A stretch of 46,026 bases of DNA from NCBI GenBank assembly GCA_002435755.1, contig DIYH01000026.1, forward strand, positions 1 to 46,026. The letters run 5' to 3'. Under the pieces are notes generated by a model that was not told the DNA's origin, ran no database searches, and saw only the letters and a list, made by a program, of their open reading frames with translations. Below, piece after piece: positions 7,437-16,951 of this stretch. Made by a program: the position numbers and the translations under genes. How positions within the stretch are numbered: position 1 is the stretch's first letter; every line of letters starts with the position of its first letter. This stretch comes from Flammeovirgaceae bacterium UBA6059. Its GTDB lineage: Bacteria; Bacteroidota; Bacteroidia; Cytophagales; Cyclobacteriaceae.

Positions 7437-8204
7437 ATGAATACATTAAACATCACCAGTAAGAGCGATTACCAGGTCATCCAACTCAATAATGGCAAGG
7501 TCAATGCTATTAACCTGGAGATGATCAGTGAGCTTACCCAGGCGATCGATAATGCTGAAGTAGATAGCTCAGTACGAGGTATGATCATCACAGGACAGCC
7601 ACATTATTTCTCGGCAGGGCTTGACATCAAGGAACTATATCATCTTGATAAAGCCGGAAGCGAAAAATTCTGGGGTGATTTTCTAAAAATGGTCGTAGCA
7701 CTTAACCGCTTTTCAAAACCGTTAATCTCAGCGATAAGTGGATTCAGTCCTGCTGGTGGATGCGTAATAGCTGTCTGCTGTGACTATCGATACATGGCGA
7801 GTGGAGACAAATATGTCATTGGTCTTAACGAAGTGCCATTGGCGATTATGGTCACCGAAGGGATATTCCACCTTTATGCCCACTGGATCGGCAACCGAAG
7901 GGCACACCAGTACCTGATAGAAGGAAAACTCCACTCAGGCCAGGAAGCTTTAGCCATGGGCCTTGTGGATCAGCTGGTACCACTCGAAGAGTTGCTGAAT
8001 ACAGCAGAACTGAAAATGCAGCAGTTGCTTCAATCCGATGATGGAGCCCTACAGGGGACCAAAAAGAACATTAAGAAAAGCCTCATGAAAAAAGTAGATG
8101 TGGATATTGACAGTATACTCCATGCGGCAGTAGCCCAATGGTGGAGCCCTAACTCCCGCGCCATTATGAAAGCAGCGGTGGAGGGGCTAGGTGGAGGTAA
8201 GTAG
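7437..8204 (+). CDS. Enoyl-CoA hydratase/isomerase family, ECI1-like
   Basis: The 255-residue crotonase-fold protein has both oxyanion-hole segments, SAGLDIKE (59-66) and PAGGC (105-109). The sequence GLNEVPLAI (129-137) aligns with mitochondrial delta3,delta2-enoyl-CoA isomerase 1, whose single catalytic glutamate corresponds to Glu132 here. The hydratase position that needs a second glutamate is not evident. This favours isomerisation of 3-enoyl-CoA to 2-trans-enoyl-CoA, which allows unsaturated fatty acids to enter beta-oxidation. No other beta-oxidation gene adjoins it, though a thioesterase lies 4 kb away. It is followed after one base by a membrane-protein gene, so the two are probably co-transcribed. 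Confidence 0.8.
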   Translation: MNTLNITSKSDYQVIQLNNGKVNAINLEMISELTQAIDNAEVDSSVRGMIITGQPHYFSAGLDIKELYHLDKAGSEKFWGDFLKMVVALNRFSKPLISAISGFSPAGGCVIAVCCDYRYMASGDKYVIGLNEVPLAIMVTEGIFHLYAHWIGNRRAHQYLIEGKLHSGQEALAMGLVDQLVPLEELLNTAELKMQQLLQSDDGALQGTKKNIKKSLMKKVDVDIDSILHAAVAQWWSPNSRAIMKAAVEGLGGGK

Positions 8205-8205
8205 C

Positions 8206-9102
8206 ATGCATATTCTTAGAGCCCTGCTATTCTTTCTGTTGCTGATGACCGTAGGTTTTTTCGTAGGAGGCACCATAATTGCTTTCACTATTGAGCGGCC
8301 AGCTGGTCTTGCTGGTGCTGGCATTGCGGCTTTTTGGGCGCTTCTTGGTGCTTTTGCGGGACTTACATTAGCCATTTTTGCATTCAGAAAAGCTAGCGTG
8401 AAGCAAGTCATTCGGATTAATGTCATAAGCGTATTTGCTATCAGTCTGCTTATTGCCATGTTGATGGCAAAGAAGGCTTATTCAGCTTATCTCAATGTCG
8501 GCAAACTCCCTTACCTATCGGAAATATCCATCTTCCAAAGCGACGAAATCAGATCCCTTGGACTTGCACGTCCGGACTTTTACAACTCCTCTGTCCTCTA
8601 TTTCTACCATCCTAATCTTGACAAAGCCGTAGATGAACACAGTCCGACTGACAGTCTGGTATTCTTAAAAACGGAGGTAGGTTATGAGATCAGCTATGCA
8701 CCACCATGGTACTTTCCGCAACATATGAAAATGGACTATGGCATCTTGTTACACAAGATAATTACGGTAGGTCGTGACTGGATAGAAATAGAGGTGAATC
8801 AAGCTACTCAACAAACTGCCTGGATGGATGCCACTCAATTGACAATAACTTTTTGGCCTTCATTTCTGCTAAGTATCAACAGTTTGGAGTCATTGGACAA
8901 ACAACTCAATCCTGTTAAGATCAAGCCTTTGGATCACGCATCTAACGTGTCTAATGACTACAGTTTGCTAAAACCAAAACTGGTCAAAGGAGAATGGATC
9001 AAAGTAGATCTGATGGATGAGGACTATACCAAGCTAGGCGAAGGGTGGATCAGATGGAAGCGTGATGGTCGCTGGCTGATCAGCTATTCGTTGCTAAGCT
9101 GA
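8206..9102 (+). CDS. Hypothetical membrane protein
   Basis: The ATG at 8206 follows the stop of the preceding gene by one base and begins directly with a hydrophobic stretch; an upstream GTG at 8191 would add five residues and overlap it. The 298-residue product has about three N-terminal membrane helices (near 4-26, 36-58 and 66-88), then a soluble part of about 200 residues. The C-terminus, with EWIKVDLMDEDY and GWIRWKRDGRWLISYSLLS, resembles a small beta-barrel of SH3 type. I recognise no family. The context suggests translation coupled to the enoyl-CoA isomerase, but a shared role is not shown. The 248 bases after it, before the convergent S9 peptidase stop, hold nothing I can identify. 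Confidence 0.65.
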   Translation: MHILRALLFFLLLMTVGFFVGGTIIAFTIERPAGLAGAGIAAFWALLGAFAGLTLAIFAFRKASVKQVIRINVISVFAISLLIAMLMAKKAYSAYLNVGKLPYLSEISIFQSDEIRSLGLARPDFYNSSVLYFYHPNLDKAVDEHSPTDSLVFLKTEVGYEISYAPPWYFPQHMKMDYGILLHKIITVGRDWIEIEVNQATQQTAWMDATQLTITFWPSFLLSINSLESLDKQLNPVKIKPLDHASNVSNDYSLLKPKLVKGEWIKVDLMDEDYTKLGEGWIRWKRDGRWLISYSLLS

Positions 9103-9350
9103 ATCCGTAAATAGGCTCTATGGCTTCCATTGTGCTGCATTAGAAGTGACAGCCAGACTTGCAGGCACTATCAACAAAACATATCCATTATCCCAATACA
9201 TTGCAATCAGCAGAATACCGGGATCTATAGATGCATCTACCTAAGGTGGTCATTTTTTAATAGCAACATGCTTAACCAAATAGCTACATATTATAAAGGC
9301 GCACCAGCCTGGCGAGATCACCTGATCCGATTTAAAAGTCTACCCCCAAT

Positions 9351-11369
9351 TTATTCCTCGTTATACTTATTGAACCATGTCAATACAGCCTGCACTTTGG
9401 CGATCAGGTTGCTCGGTCTTGCGGCAATTCCATGCGATGCTCCAGGAATCCTCACCATGGCGGATTCTACTTTGTTGAGTTTCAACCCTGCATAGAACTG
9501 TTCTGATTCGGCGATAGGCGTACGAAAGTCGCTCTCTCCTGTGAGCAGCATCGTTGGTGTGGTTACATTGCCTACATAGCTCAGTGGGGAGCGCTTCATA
9601 TAGTGTTCCATATTGTCCCAGGGTAAACCCGGAAACCAATACTTGTAGAAATATCCAGGATTATCCGCGTATAGCACGAAGCTATACCAATTGATCACAG
9701 GTTTGGCCACCACAGCTGCATTGAAACGATCCGTCTTGCCAACGATCCATGCAGTGAGCACGCCACCTCCACTGCCACCAGTGACGAAGAGCCGGTCTTC
9801 ATCAATGTATCCTTTGGCAATAGTAGCATCTACGCCACTGATAAGGTCATCATAATCCTGGTTAGGATAGTTATGATGTATCAGGTTGCCAAACTCAGCT
9901 CCATAACTTGTACTACCACGCGGGTTAGTATAAAGCACTACATAGCCCGCAGCAGCATAGAGCTGTACCTCAGCTGAGAATGTAGGTCCATAAGCTGAGA
10001 ATGGCCCTCCATGTATCTCTAAGGCCAACGGATACTTCTTGCCAGGGTCAAACTTGGGTGGCTTCACGATCCAACCTTGCACCTTACGTTGGTCATAAGA
10101 GGATTCCCACCAGATCTCTTCTACAGTCCCTAACTCCTTATGGTCAAAAAGGTCAGCGTTCAGTGAAGTTAGTACGTTGCTAGCGCCTCTCTCACCTACA
10201 CCGAGATCAGCGGGCAGGTTAGTTTTACCGTAGGTATAAGCATATCGATTGTTGCGGCTTACGCTGAAATCACCGCTTGCATAAGGCCTGCCTATGGCTG
10301 TACCTCCGAGTCCATCCACCACATCAGTTACCTTACCGGAAAGACTCATCTCTGCAATCTTGACAATCCCTTCATCTGTATATTGGAAAAAGACACCTTT
10401 CCCATCAGTGCGCCACTTTACATTACCAACATCTCTGTCAAAGTCGCCGGAAATCAACTTAGCATTGCTACCATCAGCATTCATGGTATACAGCCTACGC
10501 ACCTGATAGCCCTGATACTTATCGTCAAAACCTGTGTAAGCGATCATCTTGCCATCTGCAGAAACTACTGGGCTCGCATCCGGTCCCTGGCGATCAGTTA
10601 ATGCTTTGACGTCTCCTGTCGCTATGGTGAGTTCATAAATCTCACTGTTGAGTGGATCAAACTCCGCATCGTCATGCATGTTGGCTGAAAAGTAGAGTTT
10701 CGCACCATCTTTGGACCAAACAGGTGAACCAAGGTTGAACTTCACGTCTGTCAGCTGTCGGGGTGTACCACCGTCTACTGACAGCACAAAAAGCTGGCGA
10801 TTGCCACTTTTTACATAGCCACCTCCGTCCCGGCGATACTGCATATCATCTATGTATTTGGGAGGATCATTCCAATTGGCACCATTGGGTTTGGCGGGCA
10901 TCTTGATCGGTGAGGGATCGCTCTTGGTCACGAACATGCTAAAAGCCAGGTAACGGCCATCCTGTGACCAGCTTACCGTACCAGGCGCTTGCTGGACATT
11001 GGTGAGTTTGGCTTCTGATCCGGTATCCAGCCACTTGAGGTAAAGCTGTACTGAGCCATCCTTATTGGACTTGTAGACGATCCTGCTACCATCTGAAGAC
11101 CACACTGGCTGGAAGTCACGTTGATTGCCTGTGGTAAGCGGTCGGTGCTGGTTACCATCGAAGTTGGTCATCCAGAGGTTTGACAGGTTACGATCGGTCA
11201 TTACATCTTTAAAGTTGCGTGAGTAGATGACCTTTGATCCATCGGGTGAAATCTCCGGGTCAGTAACGTACTCAAGATTGAAGATGTCAAGGGGCTCAAA
11301 GACATCTGATACCTGTGCCATACCTGGCAAAGCCAGAACAAGCATCACAAGTGATAAGGCTATTTTCAT
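9351..11369 (-). CDS. Secreted S9 family prolyl oligopeptidase-type peptidase
   Basis: The 672-residue product starts with a signal peptide (1-18, ending GMAQ). Residues about 25-400 form a beta-propeller with repeated PD40 motifs, for example SPDGSKVIYS, SSDGSRIVYK and SQDGRYLAFS. The alpha/beta hydrolase domain (about 415-670) carries the HGGP oxyanion loop (453-456), the nucleophile in GGSGGG (Ser533), Asp614 in GESDFRTP and His646 in GASHG. It would cleave short peptides in the periplasm, as S9C acylaminoacyl-peptidases and DPP-like enzymes do. Length is normal. It is a single-gene unit converging on the membrane-protein gene. Exact specificity (dipeptidyl or acylaminoacyl) is not readable. 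Confidence 0.9.
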   Translation of the reverse strand: MKIALSLVMLVLALPGMAQVSDVFEPLDIFNLEYVTDPEISPDGSKVIYSRNFKDVMTDRNLSNLWMTNFDGNQHRPLTTGNQRDFQPVWSSDGSRIVYKSNKDGSVQLYLKWLDTGSEAKLTNVQQAPGTVSWSQDGRYLAFSMFVTKSDPSPIKMPAKPNGANWNDPPKYIDDMQYRRDGGGYVKSGNRQLFVLSVDGGTPRQLTDVKFNLGSPVWSKDGAKLYFSANMHDDAEFDPLNSEIYELTIATGDVKALTDRQGPDASPVVSADGKMIAYTGFDDKYQGYQVRRLYTMNADGSNAKLISGDFDRDVGNVKWRTDGKGVFFQYTDEGIVKIAEMSLSGKVTDVVDGLGGTAIGRPYASGDFSVSRNNRYAYTYGKTNLPADLGVGERGASNVLTSLNADLFDHKELGTVEEIWWESSYDQRKVQGWIVKPPKFDPGKKYPLALEIHGGPFSAYGPTFSAEVQLYAAAGYVVLYTNPRGSTSYGAEFGNLIHHNYPNQDYDDLISGVDATIAKGYIDEDRLFVTGGSGGGVLTAWIVGKTDRFNAAVVAKPVINWYSFVLYADNPGYFYKYWFPGLPWDNMEHYMKRSPLSYVGNVTTPTMLLTGESDFRTPIAESEQFYAGLKLNKVESAMVRIPGASHGIAARPSNLIAKVQAVLTWFNKYNEE

Positions 11370-11509
11370 TATTCTACTTTTAGTGGATCAGTAAAATAGC
11401 CAACCCTATAATCAAATGGAATGGCTTTTATGTGAAGGCCGTGTTGAATGTACTTACAATGACCTAAGATTTATCTTATTGTGCTGTTTGAAGCGAACCA
11501 AGCAGAGCC

Positions 11510-11528
11510 CCTATCGGAAATCGATAGG
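11510..11528. repeat. Short hairpin after the serine hydrolase gene
   Basis: CCTATCG and CGATAGG form a 7-base-pair stem around a GAAAT spacer, directly beyond the stop codon of the serine hydrolase gene on the minus strand. No T-tract follows, so it is a weak terminator or an RNA 3'-end structure at best. Confidence 0.3.
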
Positions 11529-12656
11529 CTATTTGTATACCTCTCCAACCGCTCTCCAGATATTCCTAAACTGCTCGGACTGCTTATCGTTTTTGATATC
11601 AAGATTCGTTAGAAATATTTTCCCAATACCGGTCTCTGGGTTAAAAAATAGAAATGAGCTCACTCCGGGATCTCCACCTGTATGACCAATGAGTCCGTTG
11701 CTCCGCTTCCCCCAAAACGTCCCTATGGAAGCCTGATTAGCTGACATACCAGGAAAACTACGATCTTCAGACAGTGGGAAAAGTAAGCCTGGATCAATGC
11801 TTGGAAATAGTACTGATTCTCGGTAGTAGATCTTCATCATCTCTTGAAGGTAAAGTGATAAATCTCTGAGGGATGATCTCAATCCACCATCCGGATAGGT
11901 GGCCAAATGGTAGGGGTCAGCACGTTTGCCCACTTTTTTGTAATTCGCAGCATGTCGGTCTTTGTCAATGTCTGCCCATCGCCATCCTGAGTTTGACATT
12001 CCGATGGGCGAAAGTGTGTGCATCCCAGAATACTCATAGAAAGGCATCCCTACTTTGAGCTCAATGATCCATGCCGTGAGTGCTGAGGCGATATTAGAGT
12101 ATTCATAGTGCGTACCTGGAATGTGCTTATTGAAGTTGCCAGCAGAATACCATTTTCCGGTAGGTGAAAAATAGCGGCGCATAAACTCATCCAATGAGAT
12201 GTCATCCTCTCCCTCCCTGATATAGGACTTAAAGTAATAAATAGTGTTCCTGTCCTTAATACCTGAAGTATGGGTGACCAGATGATTCATGGTAATAGGA
12301 TCATTGGGATGATCAGGGTGGTCTATTTTGAAAGGGAGCAGCTCGTTAATGGGTGTATCCAGGGTGAAATGACCCTGCCCGATGGCTGTAAGAATGGCAT
12401 GTGCCACAAATGTTTTACTGACCGAAGCTATGTTGATAACAGTCTCAGGTGTAAACGGCTTTTGAAGCTCCACATCGGCATAGCCTTCGCTGTGCTCGAA
12501 AAGCACTTGCTGTGTATCCAAGGCCACAATGCTCCAGCCGGGAAAATCGGACTGTTGGTGGAGTTTTGCGAGTTCTTCTCGCAGTGAGTCAAGATCCTGA
12601 CCAATACAGGTAAGACCGGACCAGAAGATCAAGAGCGTAATAATGACGTGCTTCAT
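11529..12656 (-). CDS. Secreted serine hydrolase, class C beta-lactamase-type fold
   Basis: The 375-residue product begins with a signal peptide (about 1-19). It has the penicillin-binding-protein-like motifs of PF00144: SVSK with nucleophile Ser78 and Lys81, the tyrosine motif YSN (186-188), and HTGG near 330 in the place of the third (KTG/HxG) box. Members act as beta-lactamases, D-amino acid peptidases or esterases in the periplasm; nothing here fixes which. Its ATG directly abuts the stop of the upstream HAD phosphatase gene with no base between, indicating co-translation. No beta-lactamase regulator lies nearby, which argues against a dedicated resistance gene. Confidence 0.85.
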   Translation of the reverse strand: MKHVIITLLIFWSGLTCIGQDLDSLREELAKLHQQSDFPGWSIVALDTQQVLFEHSEGYADVELQKPFTPETVINIASVSKTFVAHAILTAIGQGHFTLDTPINELLPFKIDHPDHPNDPITMNHLVTHTSGIKDRNTIYYFKSYIREGEDDISLDEFMRRYFSPTGKWYSAGNFNKHIPGTHYEYSNIASALTAWIIELKVGMPFYEYSGMHTLSPIGMSNSGWRWADIDKDRHAANYKKVGKRADPYHLATYPDGGLRSSLRDLSLYLQEMMKIYYRESVLFPSIDPGLLFPLSEDRSFPGMSANQASIGTFWGKRSNGLIGHTGGDPGVSSFLFFNPETGIGKIFLTNLDIKNDKQSEQFRNIWRAVGEVYK

Positions 12657-13469
12657 TTAGAAAAACAATTCGTTGAGGGTTTTCATTACTCCTTCTTCGT
12701 CGTTCGCCGGAGCGATCCGGTCAGCGACTCGCTGGACATCCTTGTGAGCATTACCCATGGCCACACCTAAACCGGCATATTTGATCATCTCGAGATCATT
12801 GAACGAATCGCCAATAGCAACAACTTCCTCACGATCTATACCAAGTGATTCATGGATCTGCTTGATAGCCAAATGCTTGGATGCTGAGGGGTGAGTGATC
12901 TCAAGGTATGAAGGATGAGAGATGTTGATCGTAAGATCGATAGCCGGATCTGACTTGAGATGGTCTTCTAATCGGGTAATATTTCGGGGCTCACCCATAG
13001 CCATAAGTTTGTTGGCCGTATGTCCTCCCCTCTGTTCCCATTGTTCAAAGATGTCCTCCAGAGAACCTATAAAGGCCTTTGTTTTGGTCAGCTCTTCTTC
13101 CAGGGTGATCCAATGATCGCGCCTGACGGCATAGCTCTTCTCAAAATCGTGGAGCGCAAGGTTGAGGTCATGCGCTTCAGAGGCGCCAGCTACTTTACTG
13201 ACCATATCGCGATCAACTTGATGACTTACCTTGTGACTGCCGTCTCCATTAAGGATGAGCGCTCCATTGAAGCAGATCATAGGGGTATCCAGACCAAGCT
13301 GGTCACGAAAGAAGTAAGCACCATGGTAAGGACGCGCTGTTGCCAGCACAACAGGAATACCAAGCTCCTTGGTCAGATGTGTAATGGTACCCAAAGTACC
13401 CGGGGTAATCTCATGCTCAGGATTGAGCAGGGTGCCATCTATGTCCAGAAATACGATCTTATAAGCCAT
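12657..13469 (-). CDS. Cof-type HAD phosphatase
   Basis: The 270-residue cytosolic protein has the haloacid dehalogenase motifs of the Cof/YwpJ subfamily: DIDGTLL with nucleophile Asp9 and acid/base Asp11, ATARP (about 39-43) as motif II, and GDSFNDLEM (about 219-227) as the magnesium-binding motif. A C2B-type cap lies between about 85 and 185. Such enzymes dephosphorylate sugar phosphates, pyridoxal phosphate or similar small molecules, and the substrate cannot be predicted. Its stop touches the start of the serine hydrolase gene, so the two form a small operon. It may also include the GNAT gene 60 bases upstream. Confidence 0.9.
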   Translation of the reverse strand: MAYKIVFLDIDGTLLNPEHEITPGTLGTITHLTKELGIPVVLATARPYHGAYFFRDQLGLDTPMICFNGALILNGDGSHKVSHQVDRDMVSKVAGASEAHDLNLALHDFEKSYAVRRDHWITLEEELTKTKAFIGSLEDIFEQWEQRGGHTANKLMAMGEPRNITRLEDHLKSDPAIDLTINISHPSYLEITHPSASKHLAIKQIHESLGIDREEVVAIGDSFNDLEMIKYAGLGVAMGNAHKDVQRVADRIAPANDEEGVMKTLNELFF

Positions 13470-13529
13470 TCGGCGAAACTAAGCGGAATTGATTATTTCA
13501 TCTTACATCAACGAGATGAAATAGACCTG

Positions 13530-14108
13530 TCAAAGATCAATCTCCTCTGCTTTTTTAGCCCACTGATCTACTTTGATCAGGTATAGGACATGTCTGTAAA
13601 GTTTGCTTTTGCTGTCCACTTTAGGGTGATCGAACTCTCCTATCTTGTTCATACCTATTTTGTTCATCACTCCTTCTGAAGGTATATTGATGGCAGCTGT
13701 AAAAGAGTAGACCTCTTCAAGGTCGAGCTTTCGAAATCCAAAGTCCAAGCATGCATTAGCAGCCTCAGTAGCATAGCCCCTTCTCCAATATTTTTTAGCA
13801 AGGCGCCAACCTATTTCTATACATGGGGTAAACTCTGCTTTAAAATTGGTCCATTGGAAGCCAACATAACCTATGAACCTACCGGAAATACGCTCTTCCA
13901 AAGCCCAAAGCCCGAATCCATATTGCTCAAAATGTCTTTTTATGCGCTTGTAGTGACCTTCCGTCTCTTCCCATGCTAAAGTTCGTGGGTAGTATTTCAT
14001 TACCTGTTTATCTGCATTGATTTTAGCAAATGAACTCAGGTCCTCTATACGCCATTCGCGCAGGCATAGCCGTGATGTATTGATAATAGGCATTGGCTGT
14101 GAGTGCAA
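13530..14108 (-). CDS. GNAT family N-acetyltransferase (RimJ/RimL type)
   Basis: The 192-residue protein is a single GNAT domain of the Acetyltransf_3 (RimJ/RimL) kind. It opens with INTSRLCLREWRIEDL, the usual first strand of this group. The acetyl-CoA pyrophosphate loop is at WRRGYATEA (108-116), followed by the helix ANACLDFGF. GFGLWALEE and FIGYVGFQW are the central strands. It transfers an acetyl group from acetyl-CoA to an unknown amine, possibly a protein N-terminus or a small molecule. An in-frame ATG five codons later (14093) is an equally good start. The FAD-dependent oxidoreductase gene ends 27 bases upstream in the same direction. Confidence 0.85.
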   Translation of the reverse strand: MHSQPMPIINTSRLCLREWRIEDLSSFAKINADKQVMKYYPRTLAWEETEGHYKRIKRHFEQYGFGLWALEERISGRFIGYVGFQWTNFKAEFTPCIEIGWRLAKKYWRRGYATEAANACLDFGFRKLDLEEVYSFTAAINIPSEGVMNKIGMNKIGEFDHPKVDSKSKLYRHVLYLIKVDQWAKKAEEIDL

Positions 14109-14135
14109 TTAAATTTCGAGAAAAGAAGCATACTT

Positions 14136-15338
14136 TCAAACGCTTCGAGAAATAATCCATGATGATGTCCAACATGCCTGGAAGTTGAAACCACCCGTTA
14201 GCGCATCGATATTCAATACTTCTCCTGATAGGTAAAGGTTCGGAAATCTTCGGGATTCCATGGTTTCCATGTTGACCTCAGAGAGTTCCACACCTCCACA
14301 TGTCACAAACTCTTCTTTGAAGGTACTCTTACCCGAAACACTGAACTTTGCCTGAAAAAGCTCTTCTGTGAGTTTGTTAATTGCCTTTTTGCCAAGATCA
14401 CCCATCTTCATTTCGGTATCGATCTCGCAGTGTCGAAGTAGTGAAAGCCAATACCGTTTGGGGAGTTCAGGTAGGATATTGGACATGTTCTTTTTTGGGC
14501 TCTCCGCTCTAATGGAAATCAGCAAATCCCTCGTCTCTTCATATGTGGTATATCCAAGGAAATTGATCATCACATCAAATTTATAGCTCATAACGGCCAG
14601 TTCCCTGGCTCCATGGGCAGAAAGCTTTAATATCGCTGGCCCACTCAGCCCCCAATGAGTAATCAAGAGAGGACCGGATTCTTCAAGTTTGGTGCTGGCT
14701 ATTTTGATGGAACAGTTAGAAAAGGAAATGCCAGATAAACCTTGAAGTCTATCGTCTTCAATATTAAAAGTAAACAGTGAAGGAACGGGATTGGCTATTT
14801 TGAAACCCATTGCTTGAAGTTTTCTCCAAAAATGTGGTGATGAACCTGTACAGATCACCAGTTTATCAGCTATCAGTTGTTCATCCAAGGTAGTGACTTC
14901 CCAACGCAGGTCTGACATCTGCCTTAGTTCAGTGACATTGGCATTGCGCTGGATGAGAACGCCGTGATCATTACTGGCTTTAACAAAACAGTCGATGATC
15001 GTCTGAGAGCTATTGCTAATGGGGAACATACGAAGGTCTGCCTCAATGTGGGTCTCGACTCCATGTGCTTCCAACCATGCCACCATATCTGTAGTAGTGA
15101 ACCTCTCGAAAGACTTGTACAGCTTCTTAGCTCCACGAGGGTAGTAATTCACCAAATCTGAAGGCTTTGATCTGTGGTTGGTGACGTTGCACCGGCCTCC
15201 TCCACTGATCTTGACCTTTTGCAGCCATTTGTTCGTTTTCTCGAGAATAGTGACCTGATCATCAGGGTTTTGCTGAGCTATGTTGATGGCTGCAAAAAAA
15301 CCCGCTGCGCCTCCACCGATGATAAGGATATTCCTCAA
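14136..15338 (-). CDS. HI0933/YhiN-family FAD-dependent oxidoreductase
   Basis: The 400-residue protein opens with the FAD dinucleotide loop GGGAAGFFAAI (8-18). It has the family signature SGGGRCNVTN (45-54), the LVICTGSSPHFW segment of the nucleotide domain, and the C-terminal motif SGEVLNIDALTGGFNFQ near 371-387 that closes the FAD site. These mark the HI0933-like (BaiN/YhiN, aminoacetone oxidase-like) flavoproteins, cytosolic enzymes of mostly unknown substrate. Length is normal. It is the first of a run of minus-strand genes (flavoprotein, GNAT, HAD, serine hydrolase) with short gaps. Its start is divergent from the small secreted-protein gene at 15476. Confidence 0.88.
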   Translation of the reverse strand: MRNILIIGGGAAGFFAAINIAQQNPDDQVTILEKTNKWLQKVKISGGGRCNVTNHRSKPSDLVNYYPRGAKKLYKSFERFTTTDMVAWLEAHGVETHIEADLRMFPISNSSQTIIDCFVKASNDHGVLIQRNANVTELRQMSDLRWEVTTLDEQLIADKLVICTGSSPHFWRKLQAMGFKIANPVPSLFTFNIEDDRLQGLSGISFSNCSIKIASTKLEESGPLLITHWGLSGPAILKLSAHGARELAVMSYKFDVMINFLGYTTYEETRDLLISIRAESPKKNMSNILPELPKRYWLSLLRHCEIDTEMKMGDLGKKAINKLTEELFQAKFSVSGKSTFKEEFVTCGGVELSEVNMETMESRRFPNLYLSGEVLNIDALTGGFNFQACWTSSWIISRSV

Positions 15339-15475
15339 GTGATTTTTATCGCTAAAGATAACTGCAATTCACTCACAAAATGTGCCGACTCACCAAGGCC
15401 ATAGATCAGTTCACTTAATAGTTACAGGTAGTAGATCCTGAGAGGCGTTAAACGGACAAACGAAATCTCATAACT

Positions 15476-15889
15476 ATGAAAACTACTACAACATTTCTTA
15501 TGATCGCGATCTTCTCACTGATAAGCCTGTTAGCGGTAGCTCAGATACCTAATGATGGCGCAATACTAACTCTGGACCAACCAGCACTCACGGTCAAAAG
15601 TGGTGAAGAATCTACTGTGATAATAGAGATAGTACGGTCCAAGCGCTTTCAGAAATCTAAGATCGGTGAGCCTTGGGTCGGCTCCTCTGTTAAGGGACTG
15701 ACTTATAATGTTGCGACCACTGAAAATGATGACAGCTATATACTCACGATCAAAGCTGATGAAGGTATGGAACCCACCAATCATACGTTGGTGATCAACG
15801 GAGATCGTAAGTGGGGAAGAAAAATCAGGGCCACACTTTTGACTGTGGAAGTAGTCAATCCAGAGGCAGCTATTTCTGCTAAGCGATAA
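15476..15889 (+). CDS. Small secreted protein beside a LytS/LytTR pair
   Basis: The 137-residue product has a signal peptide (about 1-22, ending AVAQ). The mature part is predominantly beta: LTVKSGEESTVIIEIVRSKRF, SSVKGLTYNVATTEND and YILTIKADEGMEPTNHTLVI suggest one Ig-like sandwich. No catalytic motif is visible and I do not recognise the family. It ends 21 bases before the sensor kinase gene, in the same direction, so the three genes likely form one operon. A periplasmic ligand-binding or target protein of the two-component pair is a plausible inference. Confidence 0.65.
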   Translation: MKTTTTFLMIAIFSLISLLAVAQIPNDGAILTLDQPALTVKSGEESTVIIEIVRSKRFQKSKIGEPWVGSSVKGLTYNVATTENDDSYILTIKADEGMEPTNHTLVINGDRKWGRKIRATLLTVEVVNPEAAISAKR

Positions 15890-15910
15890 GATGGCTATCT
15901 TGAAGAAGTA

Positions 15911-16951
15911 ATGAAACCAGTCAAAAAGTACAGTTTCAGGGTCTTGGTTGGGGCCCTGATCCATTTGTTTTTTGAGATCACTCATACCGAAACACTTGAG
16001 GCAGCACTTGACTACCAAGTGCTAAAGATCACTTCACTGTTCTACATGATAATAGTGGTGGTGTTGCTATGGGAGGTACTTGATATGGCCATGAGGTATT
16101 TCGACAAGAGAGGTTATAACTATACTTCTTCAAGACAGCTCATCAAAATAGTGGGAGTACTCACATTGATCACCCTTCCACTGGTCGTTTTGGCCACTGT
16201 ATTTCACGATATATTGCTGCTGCCAATGATTGATTGCCGACCCGGGGATTTTAGCATCTATAAAGGAATGGTCCAGGGCCAAATATTGGCTTGGCTGATC
16301 ATATCAGGGAGGCTACTGCGGGTCAACTCGGAGTACCTACAACGTATGGAACGCGATAAGGCCTTGATGCAGAAGGAATTGCTGGTAAGCCAGTATGAGA
16401 ACCTTAAATCTCAGGTCAATCCTCATTTCTTATTCAACAGCTTCAGTGTATTGCAGTCGCTGATAGAGACAGATCATAATAAAGCCGGTAAGTTCCTTTC
16501 TAAGCTCTCTAAGTTATACAGGTACATCCTTGAACATAAAAATGAGTCAATGGTAGCCTTGAAAAAGGAACTGGGCATACTCAATGATTATCTGTTTTTG
16601 CTAGCCGTACGACATGATGATAGCATCAAAGTGAGTGTCAAGATCGGGAAAAACTACATGGAAACTTATGTACCTAGTATGTCTCTTCAGATGCTTATAG
16701 AAAATGCTGTGAAGCACAATAAATTCTCAAAACAGGAGCCCTTACAGGTAGACATTTTTGTAGAGAATGACTACCTGATAGTTTCTAATAAGGTCAACCG
16801 CAAGGGTGAGCAGGTCTCATCTACCAGGATTGGCCTTGAGAATATTAAGACCCGGTATGAGTTTCAAACCTCATCCCCAGTATTGGTCGAAGAGTCAGAA
16901 GGACATTTTGTTGTCAAGATGCCAGTATTGTCAACGGTAAGGTTAGTTTAA
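15911..16951 (+). CDS. LytS-family sensor histidine kinase
   Basis: The 346-residue protein has four predicted membrane helices (about 8-24, 40-60, 78-98 and 118-135) and no large extracellular sensor. A short coiled segment leads to the HisKA_7TM/LytS-type kinase core. The phospho-accepting His172 lies in SQVNPHFLFNSFSVLQSL, and the N-box reads ENAVKHN. The later GLENIKTRYE replaces the usual G-box, as is normal for this family. It would phosphorylate the LytTR regulator whose gene overlaps its stop by one base (TAATG). Signals could be sensed in the membrane or through the small secreted protein encoded just upstream. Confidence 0.9.
   Translation: MKPVKKYSFRVLVGALIHLFFEITHTETLEAALDYQVLKITSLFYMIIVVVLLWEVLDMAMRYFDKRGYNYTSSRQLIKIVGVLTLITLPLVVLATVFHDILLLPMIDCRPGDFSIYKGMVQGQILAWLIISGRLLRVNSEYLQRMERDKALMQKELLVSQYENLKSQVNPHFLFNSFSVLQSLIETDHNKAGKFLSKLSKLYRYILEHKNESMVALKKELGILNDYLFLLAVRHDDSIKVSVKIGKNYMETYVPSMSLQMLIENAVKHNKFSKQEPLQVDIFVENDYLIVSNKVNRKGEQVSSTRIGLENIKTRYEFQTSSPVLVEESEGHFVVKMPVLSTVRLV

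Noticed and set aside
9130..9495. Plus-strand open frame of 121 codons
   Set aside because: It overlaps the 3' end of the S9 peptidase on the other strand, is rich in Cys and His with no domain, and reads as a shadow frame.
11529..12656. Antibiotic-resistance beta-lactamase
   Set aside because: The fold motifs are those of the wide serine hydrolase family; the third box and the context do not point to a true class C beta-lactamase.
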